The translations under genes and the position numbers were made by a program. Below, piece by piece: positions 16,046 to 24,418 of a DNA stretch of 34,298 nt. The stretch covers positions 1 to 34,298 of the forward strand of contig JAIYCD010000062.1 in the NCBI GenBank assembly GCA_027488195.1, in the 5' to 3' direction. How positions within the stretch are numbered: position 1 is the first letter of the stretch; every line of letters starts with the position of its first letter. A model generated the notes under the pieces. That model made no database searches. It saw only the letters and a program-made list of their open reading frames with translations, and was not told the origin of the DNA. This DNA is from Acetobacteraceae bacterium. GTDB lineage: Bacteria > Pseudomonadota > Alphaproteobacteria > Acetobacterales > Acetobacteraceae.

Positions 16046-17227
16046 ATGAGCACCGAAACCGACATCGCCAATTGGCTCGCCACCCAGCAGCAGCCCATGC
16101 TGGATGCGCTCCAGGCCATGGTGAACACCGATGGCGGCAGCTACGACAAGGCCGGCGTGGATGCGGTGGGCCGCATCGTGAAGGAGTTCTGCGAGAGCCA
16201 CGGCCTCGCGGTCGAGACGGTGCGCGGCGAGAAGTTCGGGGACTGCATCCGCGCCATCCTGCCGCATGAAGGAGCGGCGCGCGCGCGCGGCAACCACGCG
16301 CAGAACATCGTGCTGATGGGCCACCGGGACACCGTCTTCCCCAAGGGCGAGCCGGAGCGCCGGCCCTTCACCATCCGCGACGGCCGCGCCTATGGGCCGG
16401 GGGTCGCGGATATGAAGGCCGGGCTTGTGATGAACATGTTCGTCCTCGCCGCCTTCAAGAAATTCGGCGGCGCCCCGGGACCGATGGTCGGGCTGTTCAC
16501 GGGCGATGAGGAGATCGGCAGCTCCGAAGGGCGCGCGGTGATCGAGGAGGAGGCGCGCGGGGCGCGCGTGGTCTTCAACTCCGAGCCCGGCCGGCCGAAT
16601 GGCGGCGTGGTGACGGGACGCAAGGGCGGCGTCTTCTCCGTCTTCGAGATCGAGGGGAAGGCCGCGCATTCCGGCGGCAATTTCACCGCCGGCATCTCGG
16701 CCATCGGCGAGCTCGCGCACAAGATCGTCGCCATCCATGCGCTGACGGACCTGGAGCGCGGCATCACGCTGAATGTCGGCCTGGTCTCGGGCGGGCAGAG
16801 CGTGAACACGGTGGCGCCCTCGGCCGTGGGGCAGATTGATTTGCGCTATGTGAACCCGGCCGACCGCGACGAGGTCGTGGCCAAGCTGCATGAGATCGTG
16901 GCCACCAGCCATGTGCCGGGCACCAAGGCCAAGCTCACCATCAAGGGCGAGTTCCTGCCGCTGACGCAGGATGCGGCGGCGGCGAAGCTGTTCGACCTCT
17001 ACAAGGGCGCCGCGGCCGATGCGGGGCTCGACGTGAAGGGCGAGTTCTCCGGCGGTTGCGCCGATAGCGGCTTCACCGCGGCGCAGGGCGCGCCAACCAT
17101 CTGTGCCGTCGGGCCGGTGGGTGGCCTGGCGCATAGCCCCGAGGAATATCTGGAGATCGCAAGCCTGGTGCCGCGCGCACAGGCGCTGGCGCGCTCGGTC
17201 TTCCGGCTGGAGCAGGCGGGGCTCTAA
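16046..17227 (+). CDS. M20 family zinc peptidase (glutamate carboxypeptidase/ArgE-DapE-like)
   Basis: A 393-aa binuclear zinc hydrolase of the M20 family, which removes C-terminal or acyl groups from small peptides and amino acids. Ligands are visible in order: H93 and D95 in LMGHRDTVFPKG, D122 in GPGVADMKAGL, the acidic pair in FTGDEEIGSSEG, a Glu in FNSEPGRPNG and the last His in GLAHSPEEYLE. The dimerisation domain contains GKAAHSGGNFTAGISAI. No signal peptide, so cytoplasmic. The pattern most resembles carboxypeptidase G2-like (CPG2) members; substrate unknown. The stop overlaps the convergent protease stop in a shared CTAA. Confidence 0.93.
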   Translation: MSTETDIANWLATQQQPMLDALQAMVNTDGGSYDKAGVDAVGRIVKEFCESHGLAVETVRGEKFGDCIRAILPHEGAARARGNHAQNIVLMGHRDTVFPKGEPERRPFTIRDGRAYGPGVADMKAGLVMNMFVLAAFKKFGGAPGPMVGLFTGDEEIGSSEGRAVIEEEARGARVVFNSEPGRPNGGVVTGRKGGVFSVFEIEGKAAHSGGNFTAGISAIGELAHKIVAIHALTDLERGITLNVGLVSGGQSVNTVAPSAVGQIDLRYVNPADRDEVVAKLHEIVATSHVPGTKAKLTIKGEFLPLTQDAAAAKLFDLYKGAAADAGLDVKGEFSGGCADSGFTAAQGAPTICAVGPVGGLAHSPEEYLEIASLVPRAQALARSVFRLEQAGL

Positions 17228-17952
17228 CGCAGCGCCGCCGTGATCGTCGCGGCGGGGACGGCGAGGCCGAGCGCCGCATGCGCGGCGGCGCGGGAGGCGA
17301 CGCCCGCCACCGCCCAGCCGCCGCCGGGCTGCGCCGCCAGCAGCGGCCCGCCGCTCACCCCGCGCGTTCCGGCGCAGTCATGCAGCAGCATCCCGGCGGA
17401 GGTCACGCCGATGGCACGGCATTGCGTATCGGCCAGCAGGACCTCCGGCCGGTCCTGCTGGTAACCGGCGAGCATGAGGGGCGTGCGCGCCGCGGGCAAG
17501 CTGGTCATGAGCGGCAGCGTCGTATCCTGCGGGGCGATGTCGCGGTCGAGGGTCAGGAGCGCCCAATCCGCGCCGGCTGGGCTGCCGGGGCCAGGGTGAT
17601 AACCGGCGCCGGTGCGGAAACTCGCCACCTGCGCATGCGCCGCCTGGCCGCCGCGCTCATAGCCCAGCAGGACATGCAGGCTGCCGGGCTGCACCAGGTT
17701 CTCGGTGCGGCGCGCGACCAGGCAATGTGCCGCCGTCAGCACGAGGTTGGGCGCGATCAGCGCGCCGGTGCAGCGCCCGCCGAGGGCATGCTGCACGCGG
17801 GCCAGCGCACGCCAGGGCATCTCACGCCGGTCCACCGCGCGGCGGGGATCCTCGGCGCCGATGCCGGGCAGGACATCGCGCGGCAGATGGCGCGGCGCCT
17901 CCTGCGCTTGGGCCGCGAGAGGGGCGAGAAGGACGAGGGCGAGCCAGCGCAT
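17224..17952 (-). CDS. Exported trypsin-like serine protease (S1 family)
   Basis: A 242-aa protein with signal peptide MRWLALVLLAPLAAQAQ and a chymotrypsin-fold domain. The triad is complete: H76 in LTAAHC, D129 in GADWALLTLD and S200 in GVSGGPLL, with family surroundings such as RCTGALIAPNLVL. It ends soon after the GWAVAGVAS strand with no PDZ domain, so it is not DegP-like. The ATG at 17952 starts directly at the signal peptide; ATG 17979 would add nine residues. Cysteines at RCTGAL, AAHC, DTQC and HDCAG could form two disulfides, consistent with a periplasmic or secreted enzyme. The preceding neighbour, the second Bug gene, is divergent. Confidence 0.9.
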   Translation of the reverse strand: MRWLALVLLAPLAAQAQEAPRHLPRDVLPGIGAEDPRRAVDRREMPWRALARVQHALGGRCTGALIAPNLVLTAAHCLVARRTENLVQPGSLHVLLGYERGGQAAHAQVASFRTGAGYHPGPGSPAGADWALLTLDRDIAPQDTTLPLMTSLPAARTPLMLAGYQQDRPEVLLADTQCRAIGVTSAGMLLHDCAGTRGVSGGPLLAAQPGGGWAVAGVASRAAAHAALGLAVPAATITAALR

Positions 17953-17989
17953 GCGCTGAGTGTGGCGCGGCGTTTGCATCCAACAAGGG

Positions 17990-18949
17990 ATGAAACCTCG
18001 CATTCCCCGCCGTTCCCTCCTCGCCTTGCCCACGCTGCTGCCGATGGCGGCTGGCGCGCAGGGCTTCCCCGACCGCCCCGTGCGGATGATCGTGCCCTTC
18101 CCACCCGGCGGCGCTGCGGACTTTCTGGGCCGTGTGGTGGGGGAGCGCATGGCGCGCGGATTGGGCCAGCCCGTCACCATCGAGAATCGCAGCGGTGCCG
18201 GCGGCAATATCGGCACGGCCGCGGCGGCCCAGGCCGAGCGTGACGGGCAGACGCTGCTGCTGAACGGCGTGCCCATCGCGGTGAACCGCTTCCTGTTCGC
18301 CACGCTGCCGTTTGACGCGGAGCGCGACTTCACGCCGCTCGGCATGATCGCGGTCGTGCCCAACATCATGGTGGTCCCGGTGGGATTGCCGGTGAACAGT
18401 GTCGCGGAATTCATCGCCCTCGCGCGCACGCGGCCGATGAACTACGCCTCGATCGGCAATGGGACCTCGCTGCACCTGGCCGGCGCGCAGTTCAACATCG
18501 CGACCGGGCTGGACCTGACGCATGTGCCCTATCGCGAGACGGGGGCGGCCAATAACGACCTGATGGCGGGCCGGGTGGAGGTGATGTTCCAGACCATCTC
18601 GGCGGCGGCGGAGCTGGTGCGGGGCGGGCGGATGAAGGCGCTGGCGGTGACGAGTGCCGAGCGCGCGCCCGCTTTCGCCGAGGTGCCGACGCTCCGGGAA
18701 TCGGGCGTGGATCTGGTCTCGGTCGGCTGGTTCGGGTTGTTCGTGCCGCGCGGCGTGGCGGCGGATCGCGCGGCGCGGCTGGAAGCGGAATTGCTGGCGG
18801 CGGTGCGGGACGATGCGGTGGCGGCCCGCATCACCGGCAGCGGGAGCATCCCCCGCGCCATGCCCGGCGCCGAGTTCGCCGCCTTCATCGCGGAGGAGAC
18901 GCGCCGTCTGGGCGACCTGGTCCGGGCGGCCGGAATCCGGGCGGACTAA
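17990..18949 (+). CDS. Bug/TctC-type receptor (second)
   Basis: A 319-aa periplasmic binding protein with signal peptide MKPRIPRRSLLALPTLLPMAAGAQ and the Bug loops FPDRPVRMIVPFPPGGAADFLGRVV and VTIENRSGAGGNIGTAAAAQAERDGQTLLL, then ALAVTSAERAPAFAEVPTLRESG. The start choice is not strongly supported: AAGGG abuts ATG 17990, and a GTG at 17960 in the same frame is possible, but 17990 gives a clean signal peptide. No membrane partner and no catabolic operon adjoin it; it is followed by a double hairpin and stands alone between the protease and a convergent binding-protein gene. Ligand unknown, probably an organic acid. Confidence 0.9.
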   Translation: MKPRIPRRSLLALPTLLPMAAGAQGFPDRPVRMIVPFPPGGAADFLGRVVGERMARGLGQPVTIENRSGAGGNIGTAAAAQAERDGQTLLLNGVPIAVNRFLFATLPFDAERDFTPLGMIAVVPNIMVVPVGLPVNSVAEFIALARTRPMNYASIGNGTSLHLAGAQFNIATGLDLTHVPYRETGAANNDLMAGRVEVMFQTISAAAELVRGGRMKALAVTSAERAPAFAEVPTLRESGVDLVSVGWFGLFVPRGVAADRAARLEAELLAAVRDDAVAARITGSGSIPRAMPGAEFAAFIAEETRRLGDLVRAAGIRAD

Positions 18950-18954
18950 TTCCC

Positions 18955-19008
18955 GGGGTCCGGGGCCTTTCGGCCCCGGCGGGTCCAGGGCAGAGCCCTG
19001 GAGTCTTT
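18955..19008 (+). terminator. Double-hairpin terminator, variant of the repeated family
   Basis: GGGGTC, then an 8-bp stem (CCGGGGCC/GGCCCCGG, 18960-18979), then a second 8-bp stem (TCCAGGGC/GCCCTGGA, 18984-19002) and TCTTT. The first half matches the 11239 and 28327 elements (GGGGTCyGGGGCC...GGCCCCrGC). It lies between convergent genes. Confidence 0.7.
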
Positions 19009-20035
19009 ACGCGAGCCGCCGATCCGCGGCCGGCGGCAGGAACCGATCCGTATAGAACCGATCCGGCGAAGGCATGTCGCCGAGGCTGTAGGCGAGCTTC
19101 ACCGCCTCGATCTGCCGTTGGAAGCGCGGCGCCTCGATGACGCCGAGGCCGAGGCGGCGGACATTGGGGCTGTCCACCAGCTCGCTCATCGCCATGTCCT
19201 GGCGGACGGTCTCGATGGCGACGTCCGTCAGCTGCTCGCGCGCGCGCAGTGCTTCGATCGCGGCAGGGCGGTTGGCGAAGGCCCAGCGCATGGAGCGCAG
19301 CATGCCGTGCGTCACGGCGCGCACCGCATCGGGGTTGCGCTCCATGTAGGTGCGGGTGGTGAGCAGGACGGAGCCGTAGAAGAAATCCAGCCCGTGCTCG
19401 CGGTAGCGGAAGATGCGCTGCGCCGGCAGGTCCATCCCCAGGGCGCGGAGCGAGAGCGCGGTGGAGGTGACGAAGCCCGTGATGCCATCGGCGCGGCGCT
19501 GCACCAGCATGGGCTCGCGCAGCTCGGGTGCCACCGACATCCAGTTGATCGAGCTGAAGGGGATGTTGTTCACGGCGGCGAAGGCCGGGAAGACCTGGCG
19601 GCCGCCGTCGAATTCCGGCGCGGCGAGGGTGCGGCCGGCCAGCATGGAGATGTTGGTGATCGGCCCATCGGCGCGCACGGTGACCGCGGTCGGCGCCTGG
19701 TCCCAGAGGAGGGCGACGGCGATCAGGTCATTATTCGGGTTCTGCGACATGAAGCGCAGCACGGGCGTGGGGTCGGCCATCGCCATGTCGAAGGTGCCGG
19801 CGGACATGTCGAGCGGCACGCGGGCCGAGCCGAAGCCGCGGCTGATGGTGATGTCCACGCCCGCCTCGCGGAAGAAGCCCTGGCGCTCACCCGCGATGCC
19901 GAAGGCGTAGGGGCCGTTCAGGATCCAGTCGAAGGCGAAGCGCACGGTGGGGCGCGCCTGGGCATTGGCGACATGCGGGGCGGCGAGGATGAGAGGCGCG
20001 CCGAGCAGGGTGCGGCGGGGCAGGCGAGACTGCAT
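19007..20035 (-). CDS. ABC-type substrate-binding protein, NMT1/THI5-like
   Basis: A 342-aa periplasmic binding protein with a Tat-like signal (MQSRLPRRTLLGAPLILAAPHVANAQA). The mature part, VRFAFDWILNGPYAFGIAGERQGFFREAGVDITISRGFGS, has the NMT1/THI5/SsuA pattern used for thiamine precursors, pyrimidines, nitrate or sulfonates. Further family features are DMAMADPTPVLRF and the GRTLAAPEFDGGRQVFPAF ligand loop. AGGAG lies 8 bases before ATG 20035. No permease or ATPase gene is adjacent. It is divergent from rutB, so a pyrimidine-related ligand is possible, but this is inference from position. Confidence 0.88.
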   Translation of the reverse strand: MQSRLPRRTLLGAPLILAAPHVANAQARPTVRFAFDWILNGPYAFGIAGERQGFFREAGVDITISRGFGSARVPLDMSAGTFDMAMADPTPVLRFMSQNPNNDLIAVALLWDQAPTAVTVRADGPITNISMLAGRTLAAPEFDGGRQVFPAFAAVNNIPFSSINWMSVAPELREPMLVQRRADGITGFVTSTALSLRALGMDLPAQRIFRYREHGLDFFYGSVLLTTRTYMERNPDAVRAVTHGMLRSMRWAFANRPAAIEALRAREQLTDVAIETVRQDMAMSELVDSPNVRRLGLGVIEAPRFQRQIEAVKLAYSLGDMPSPDRFYTDRFLPPAADRRLA

Positions 20036-20295
20036 GCGGAAACTCCTTTGCGCGGGGCGGTGAGGCGACCCTTCCGAGGCATGGAATTTCCGCCGCGCGC
20101 CCGGCGGCAGCAAGCGCGAAGCCTGGGGTGCGGCGCGCTGGCGGACGGGTTCCGCCCGCCGCGCCAGCAATTGCCCGAAAGATTGCCTTTTTGTAAGGCA
20201 GGAGCGTCGCGGCGCGTCCCACGCCGGGCGGCGCGCGGGCTGGCCGGGCAGGTCAGGCCCGGCGCATGATGGCACGAATTCCAGGAGTGCGCCCC
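20036..20295. promoter_or_regulatory. Divergent intergenic region between the binding-protein gene and rutB
   Basis: The longest non-coding stretch of the window (260 bases). It contains a GC-rich interrupted stem-loop (GCTGGCG 20137-20143 pairing with CGCCAGC 20162-20168) and an AT-rich interrupted palindrome TGCCTT-TTTGT-AAGGCA (20184-20200), a candidate operator or small hairpin. A GGAG site precedes rutB. I see no small gene here. Confidence 0.45.
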
Positions 20296-21018
20296 ATGTC
20301 AGAGCCCGCCGGATATGCCCCCGCCACGATGCGCGAGGCCGTGACCCTGCCGGCCCGGCCCGAGCCGATCCGGCTCAATCCGGCCGAGACCGCGATGATC
20401 ATCGTGGACATGCAGAACGCCTATGCCTCACCGGGCGGCTACCTCGACATCGCGGGCTTCGACATCGCGGGCTGCGATGCGGTGATCCAGCGCGCGGCGG
20501 TGGCGGCGGATGCGGCGCGGCGCGCCGGCATCCAGGTGATCTATTTCCAGAATGGCTGGGACCCCGATTACAACGAGGCGGGCACGCCGGGCTCGCCCAA
20601 TTGGCACAAGTCGAATGCGCTGAAGACCATGCGCAAGCGGCCCGAGCTGGCGGGCACGCTGCTGGCCAAGGGCGGCTGGGATTATGCGCTGGTGGAGGCG
20701 CTGAAGCCGCAGCCTGGCGACCTGGTGGTCCCCAAGCCGCGCTATTCCGGCTTCTTCAACACGAACATCGATAGCCTGCTGCGCGCGCGCGGCATCCGCA
20801 ACATCGTCTTCACCGGTGTGGCCACGAATGTCTGCGTCGAAAGCTCGCTGCGCGATGCCTTCCACCTGGAGTATTTCGGCGTGGTGCTGGAAGATGCGAC
20901 GCATGCGGCCGGCCCCGATTTCGCGCAGAAGGCCGCGCTCTACAACATCGAGACCTTCTTCGGATGGGTCTCCACCGTCGCGGATTTCTGCGGCGCAATT
21001 GGTCAATCGCCCGAGTAG
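20296..21018 (+). CDS. rutB: Ureidoacrylate amidohydrolase RutB
   Basis: RutB, a cysteine hydrolase of the isochorismatase fold, hydrolyses (peroxy)ureidoacrylate, the ring-opened product of uracil, releasing carbamate and aminoacrylate. The 240-aa sequence matches E. coli RutB as I remember it over long blocks ([81 protein letters not shown]). The triad D38, K147, C180 has the same spacing (109 and 33) as E. coli D24, K133, C166. Start MSEPAGYAP has an upstream GGAG. Only 9 bases separate it from rutC. No RutA oxygenase gene precedes it, which is odd. Confidence 0.96.
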   Translation: MSEPAGYAPATMREAVTLPARPEPIRLNPAETAMIIVDMQNAYASPGGYLDIAGFDIAGCDAVIQRAAVAADAARRAGIQVIYFQNGWDPDYNEAGTPGSPNWHKSNALKTMRKRPELAGTLLAKGGWDYALVEALKPQPGDLVVPKPRYSGFFNTNIDSLLRARGIRNIVFTGVATNVCVESSLRDAFHLEYFGVVLEDATHAAGPDFAQKAALYNIETFFGWVSTVADFCGAIGQSPE

Positions 21019-21027
21019 GAGACAGCC

Positions 21028-21414
21028 ATGCCCTTCGCCTCCGTGATTCCCGCCGGTTCCGGCAAGCCTCTTGCGCCCTATTCGCCGGGTGCCATGGCCG
21101 ATGGCGTCCTCTATGTCTCGGGCACGCTGCCCTTCGACAAGGATAACAACGTGATGCATCTGGGCGATGCGGCTGCCCAGACGCGCCTCGTTCTGGAGAC
21201 GATCAAGTCCGTGGTGGAGGCCGCCGGCGGCACCATGGCCGATGTGGTGATGAACCACATCTTCCTCACGGACTGGGCGAATTACGCGGCGCTGAACGCC
21301 GTCTATGCCGATTATTTCCCGGGCGACAAGCCCGCGCGCTACTGTATCCAATGCGGCCTGGTGAAGCCGGGTGCGCTCGTCGAGATCGCGACCGTGGCGC
21401 ATATCGGCAAGTGA
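21028..21414 (+). CDS. rutC: RutC, aminoacrylate deaminase (Rid family)
   Basis: A 128-aa trimeric RidA/YjgF-family protein that deaminates 3-aminoacrylate in the Rut uracil pathway. Family blocks are [85 protein letters not shown]. The last block, with CIQCGLVKP, distinguishes RutC from general RidA. GGAG precedes the ATG. Its stop overlaps the rutD start as GTGA, so rutB-rutC-rutD form one transcription unit. Confidence 0.95.
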   Translation: MPFASVIPAGSGKPLAPYSPGAMADGVLYVSGTLPFDKDNNVMHLGDAAAQTRLVLETIKSVVEAAGGTMADVVMNHIFLTDWANYAALNAVYADYFPGDKPARYCIQCGLVKPGALVEIATVAHIGK

Positions 21415-22175
21415 ATTACGAACTCACCGGGGCAGGCGAGGAGGTCATCGTCCTCTCCGCCGGCTTGGGCGGGGCGGCCGCCTTCTGGGCGCCGCAACGC
21501 GCGGCGCTGGAGCAGCATTTCCGCGTGCTCGCCTTCGACCAGCGCGGCACGGGCCGCAATGCCGAGGCGCTGCCGGAGGGCTACACCATCGGCCACATGG
21601 CCGATGACGTGGTGGAAGTGATGGATGCGGCGGGTGTGACGCGCGCGCATGTCCTCGGCCACGCGCTGGGCGGGTTGGTCGGCCTCGACCTCGGGCGGCG
21701 CTATCCGGAGCGCATCGGCAAACTCGTGCTGGTGAATGCCTGGGCGCGCGTGGAGCGGCATTCGGAGCGCTGCTTCGAGATCCGCATCGGCATCCTCAAC
21801 AGCCAGGGGCCGGCGGCCTATGTCGCGGCGCAGCCCTTGTTCCTGCACACCGCGCCCTACATGTCCGCCCATCATGAGAAGATCAACGCCGAGGTCGCGC
21901 ACGGCACGGCGCATTTCCAGGGGGCGGGAAACCTGCTGAAGCGCATCGGCGCGCTGCGCGCCTTCGATGCGCGGGCGGACCTCGCGCGGATCACGGCGCC
22001 GACGCTGGTGGCCGCTTCGCGCGATGACCTGCTGGTGCCCTGGACCGCCTCCGAGATCCTCGCGGCCGGCCTGCCCCAGGCCGAGCTCTGGATCACGCCG
22101 GAGGGGGGGCACGCCTTCAGCGTCGAGCAGCCCGAGGCGTTCAACGCGAAGCTCCTGGGTTTCCTCACGGCCTAG
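21411..22175 (+). CDS. rutD: RutD, alpha/beta-hydrolase fold protein, GTG start
   Basis: A 254-aa alpha/beta-hydrolase-fold protein of the Rut pathway, thought to assist carbamate or aminoacrylate breakdown. Matches to E. coli RutD as I recall it include [80 protein letters not shown] and [15 protein letters not shown]. The nucleophile elbow reads GHALG (83-87), with alanine (A85) where serine is usual. E. coli RutD has the same substitution as far as I recall, so this is a subfamily trait, not damage. GTG 21411 overlaps the rutC stop. The next gene starts 81 bases later. Confidence 0.93.
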   Translation: MNYELTGAGEEVIVLSAGLGGAAAFWAPQRAALEQHFRVLAFDQRGTGRNAEALPEGYTIGHMADDVVEVMDAAGVTRAHVLGHALGGLVGLDLGRRYPERIGKLVLVNAWARVERHSERCFEIRIGILNSQGPAAYVAAQPLFLHTAPYMSAHHEKINAEVAHGTAHFQGAGNLLKRIGALRAFDARADLARITAPTLVAASRDDLLVPWTASEILAAGLPQAELWITPEGGHAFSVEQPEAFNAKLLGFLTA

Positions 22176-22194
22176 CGCCGCGTTTCCGCTTGCA

Positions 22195-22215
22195 TCGCGC
22201 GTTCCTTCCGCGCGA
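22195..22215 (+). terminator. Weak hairpin after rutD
   Basis: A 7-bp stem TCGCGCG/CGCGCGA around a 7-base loop in the gap between rutD and the amidohydrolase gene. There is no T-run, so it may only attenuate or may be chance. Confidence 0.25.
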
Positions 22216-22256
22216 ACATCCACCGGCCGGGAACAAGAACCCTGAGGATGTGACCC

Positions 22257-23753
22257 ATGGGCGGCTTCCTGACCGATGACGACATCGCGGCCCTGCGCCC
22301 GGCGGAGGAGGCGATGTTCGCCTCACCCATTCCCACCCAGGTGGTGAGCTCCGACGAGTTCTGGCCCATCCCGCAGACCGACCGGCAGAAGGAGGTCGAG
22401 GCGCGAATCAAGGACATGGCGGATACGATCGGCCCCAGGCAGGGCATGGATCGCCGCCGCTTCCTGCAGACGAGTGCGGGCATGGCCGCCGCCTTCCTCG
22501 CGATGAACGAGGTCTATGGCCCGCTCTATGCCGTCAACCGCGCCGAGGCGCAGGTGGCGGGTGCGGCCGACATGCGGACGGCGGCATTGCGCCAGCAATT
22601 CATCATGGATGTGCACACGCATTTCCTGCGGCCGGACACGCGCATCATGACCTTCGTGAACGCCCGCCGCGCGGTGGGCCGGGCCGGCTGGAACCCCGAT
22701 CTCGTCGGCCGCGAGCAGACCATCCAGGACCTGATGGAGGCCAATTGGTTCAAGGAGGTCTTCCTCGACAGCGACACCAAGGTGGCGCTGATCTCGGGCG
22801 CGCCCTCGGAGGAGGCCATCGACTGGTTCCTCACCAACGACATGAAGTTCGACGCCCGCAAGCGCGTGAACGAGGCCGCGGGCAACAAGCGCGTGCTGAG
22901 CCACGCGATCTTCACCCCCGGCAAGCCCGGCTGGATGGATGAGGTGGAGCGCGTGATCGAGCAGCTCAAGCCCGACAGCTGGAAGGGCTACACGATCGGC
23001 GACAACACGAACAAGCATCTCGCGATCCATCCCTGGCGGATGGATGATGAGCGCGTGATGTACCCCTTCTACGAGCGCATCCTGCGCGCGGGGAACAACA
23101 TCGTCTGCGTCCACAAGGGGCTGTTTCCGCCGCAGATCGAGCAGCAATTCCCGCATCTGACCCAGTACGCGAAGGTGGATGATGTGGGGAAGGCGGCGCG
23201 CGACTGGCCGCAGATCAACTTCGTCATCTACCACTCGGCCTATCGCTTCGCCGGCGGCGGCCGGGCGGAGCAGGGCTGGGCGCAATTCCAGCAGACCGGG
23301 CGGGTGGACTGGGTGAGCGACCTCGCCGAAATTCCGGCGAAGTACGGCGTGAACAACGTCTATGGCGATCTCGGCCAGATCTTCGCGCAGAGCACGGTGG
23401 TGGAGCCGCTGCTCTGCGCGGCCATGATGGGCATCCTGGTGAAGGGGTTGGGGGCGGATCACGTCGTCTGGGGCACGGATGCGATCTGGACCGGTTCGCC
23501 GCAATGGCAGATCGAGTCGCTGCGGCGCCTGGAAATCCCGGAGGATATGCAGCGGGCTCACGGCTTCGCCCCCCTGGGTGCCGCGGATGGGCCGGTCAAG
23601 AACGCGATCTTCGGCGAGACCTCGGCGCGGATGTACAATTACACCCGCCGCGCGGCGCTGGAGAATGACGGTGTCGCGCGGGTGAAGGCGGATTACGCGA
23701 TGAACGGGCCGGGGCGCAGCAACCTCGCCTATGGGTATGTGGCGGCCGGCTAA
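22257..23753 (+). CDS. Tat-exported amidohydrolase (amidohydrolase 2/ACMSD-like)
   Basis: A 498-aa metal-dependent TIM-barrel hydrolase or decarboxylase. The Tat motif is internal: DRRRFLQ at 65-71 followed by TSAGMAAAFLAMNEVYG, after a 64-residue polar N-terminus with no other membrane segment. The barrel starts with FIMDVHTHFLRPDTR (D118-V-H120-T-H122), the HxH metal site of the amidohydrolase-2 family; later blocks are VCVHKGLFP, NFVIYHSAYR and HVVWGTDAIWTGSPQWQIE, where the Asp is the expected final ligand. The upstream start is supported by a GAGGA site and because the 64 residues look like real coding sequence, as in similar proteins I recall from Bradyrhizobium. Substrate unknown. The stop is shared with the convergent CMD gene (CTAA). 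Confidence 0.85.
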   Translation: MGGFLTDDDIAALRPAEEAMFASPIPTQVVSSDEFWPIPQTDRQKEVEARIKDMADTIGPRQGMDRRRFLQTSAGMAAAFLAMNEVYGPLYAVNRAEAQVAGAADMRTAALRQQFIMDVHTHFLRPDTRIMTFVNARRAVGRAGWNPDLVGREQTIQDLMEANWFKEVFLDSDTKVALISGAPSEEAIDWFLTNDMKFDARKRVNEAAGNKRVLSHAIFTPGKPGWMDEVERVIEQLKPDSWKGYTIGDNTNKHLAIHPWRMDDERVMYPFYERILRAGNNIVCVHKGLFPPQIEQQFPHLTQYAKVDDVGKAARDWPQINFVIYHSAYRFAGGGRAEQGWAQFQQTGRVDWVSDLAEIPAKYGVNNVYGDLGQIFAQSTVVEPLLCAAMMGILVKGLGADHVVWGTDAIWTGSPQWQIESLRRLEIPEDMQRAHGFAPLGAADGPVKNAIFGETSARMYNYTRRAALENDGVARVKADYAMNGPGRSNLAYGYVAAG

Positions 23754-24295
23754 GCCGGTAGCGGAAAGCGGTCGAGATAGGGCTGGTATTCCGGCTCGAC
23801 GTCGATCGCCAGCGTTGCCAGGGTCCGGACCACGGCGCAGTAGAAGGCGGCCGTGACCGTCAGATCCACCATCTGCTCATGGGTCATGTGGGCCTGAAGC
23901 TCCGCGAAGGTCTCGGCCGACATGCCGCCCGCATAGACCTCGCGCGTGCCCTTCAGCACCAGCTTCGCCAGCGGCTCCAGGCTGTTGGGCTTGCCATCGG
24001 TCTCCGCGATCAGCGCCTCGATATCGGCGTCGGTCACGCCGAAGTCGTGGCCGATCTTCACGTGATGCGACCATTCATAGGGCGAGCGGGCGAGCCAGCC
24101 CACCTGCAGGATGGCGAGTTCGCGCAGGCGCGGATCGATCTTCGCGTCGTAGCGGATGTATTGGCCCAACCCGCTGAAGGCGCGTGCCGCGCCCGGGCTG
24201 TTCACCAGGCAGCGATGCAGCGTGATCATCCGCTTGAGCAGCGGGCGGTCCGCCTCGGCGAGATCCTCGGGATTCAGATAGGGCAGGCGCGCCAT
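23750..24295 (-). CDS. Carboxymuconolactone decarboxylase (CMD)-like family protein
   Basis: A 181-aa all-helical protein of the CMD/AhpD superfamily. Recognisable segments are RAFSGLGQYIRYDAKIDPRLRELAILQVGWLARSPYEWSHHVKIGHDFGV, the core repeat with EWSHH, and LTVTAAFYCAVVRTLATLAIDVEPEYQPYLDRF. It lacks the CxxC of AhpD peroxidases, so it is closer to the decarboxylase-like or uncharacterised CMD group. ATG 24295 has a strong GGAGGAA site; a longer frame to 24379 enters the intergenic region and is rejected. It converges on the amidohydrolase and is divergent from cluster B. Function unknown. Confidence 0.87.
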   Translation of the reverse strand: MARLPYLNPEDLAEADRPLLKRMITLHRCLVNSPGAARAFSGLGQYIRYDAKIDPRLRELAILQVGWLARSPYEWSHHVKIGHDFGVTDADIEALIAETDGKPNSLEPLAKLVLKGTREVYAGGMSAETFAELQAHMTHEQMVDLTVTAAFYCAVVRTLATLAIDVEPEYQPYLDRFPLPA

Positions 24296-24363
24296 GCGAT
24301 TCCTCCTGGTGGCTTTGCGTGAGCCTGGGACGTGGCGCGCCGCTTGACCAGGGGTGCGGCCCT

Positions 24364-24392
24364 TTGACCCTCGCGCCATTCACGGAAACAAT
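24364..24392 (+). promoter_or_regulatory. Candidate sigma-70 promoter of cluster B
   Basis: TTGACC (24364-24369), 17 bases, then AACAAT (24387-24392), 26 bases before the Bug start codon and 10 or more before a GAGGA ribosome site. Spacing is ideal; the -10 matches 4 of 6. A second TTGACC lies at 24344-24349 without a partner box. Confidence 0.45.
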
Positions 24393-24418
24393 GCAGCAAA
24401 ACGAGTTCGAGGAAGCCC

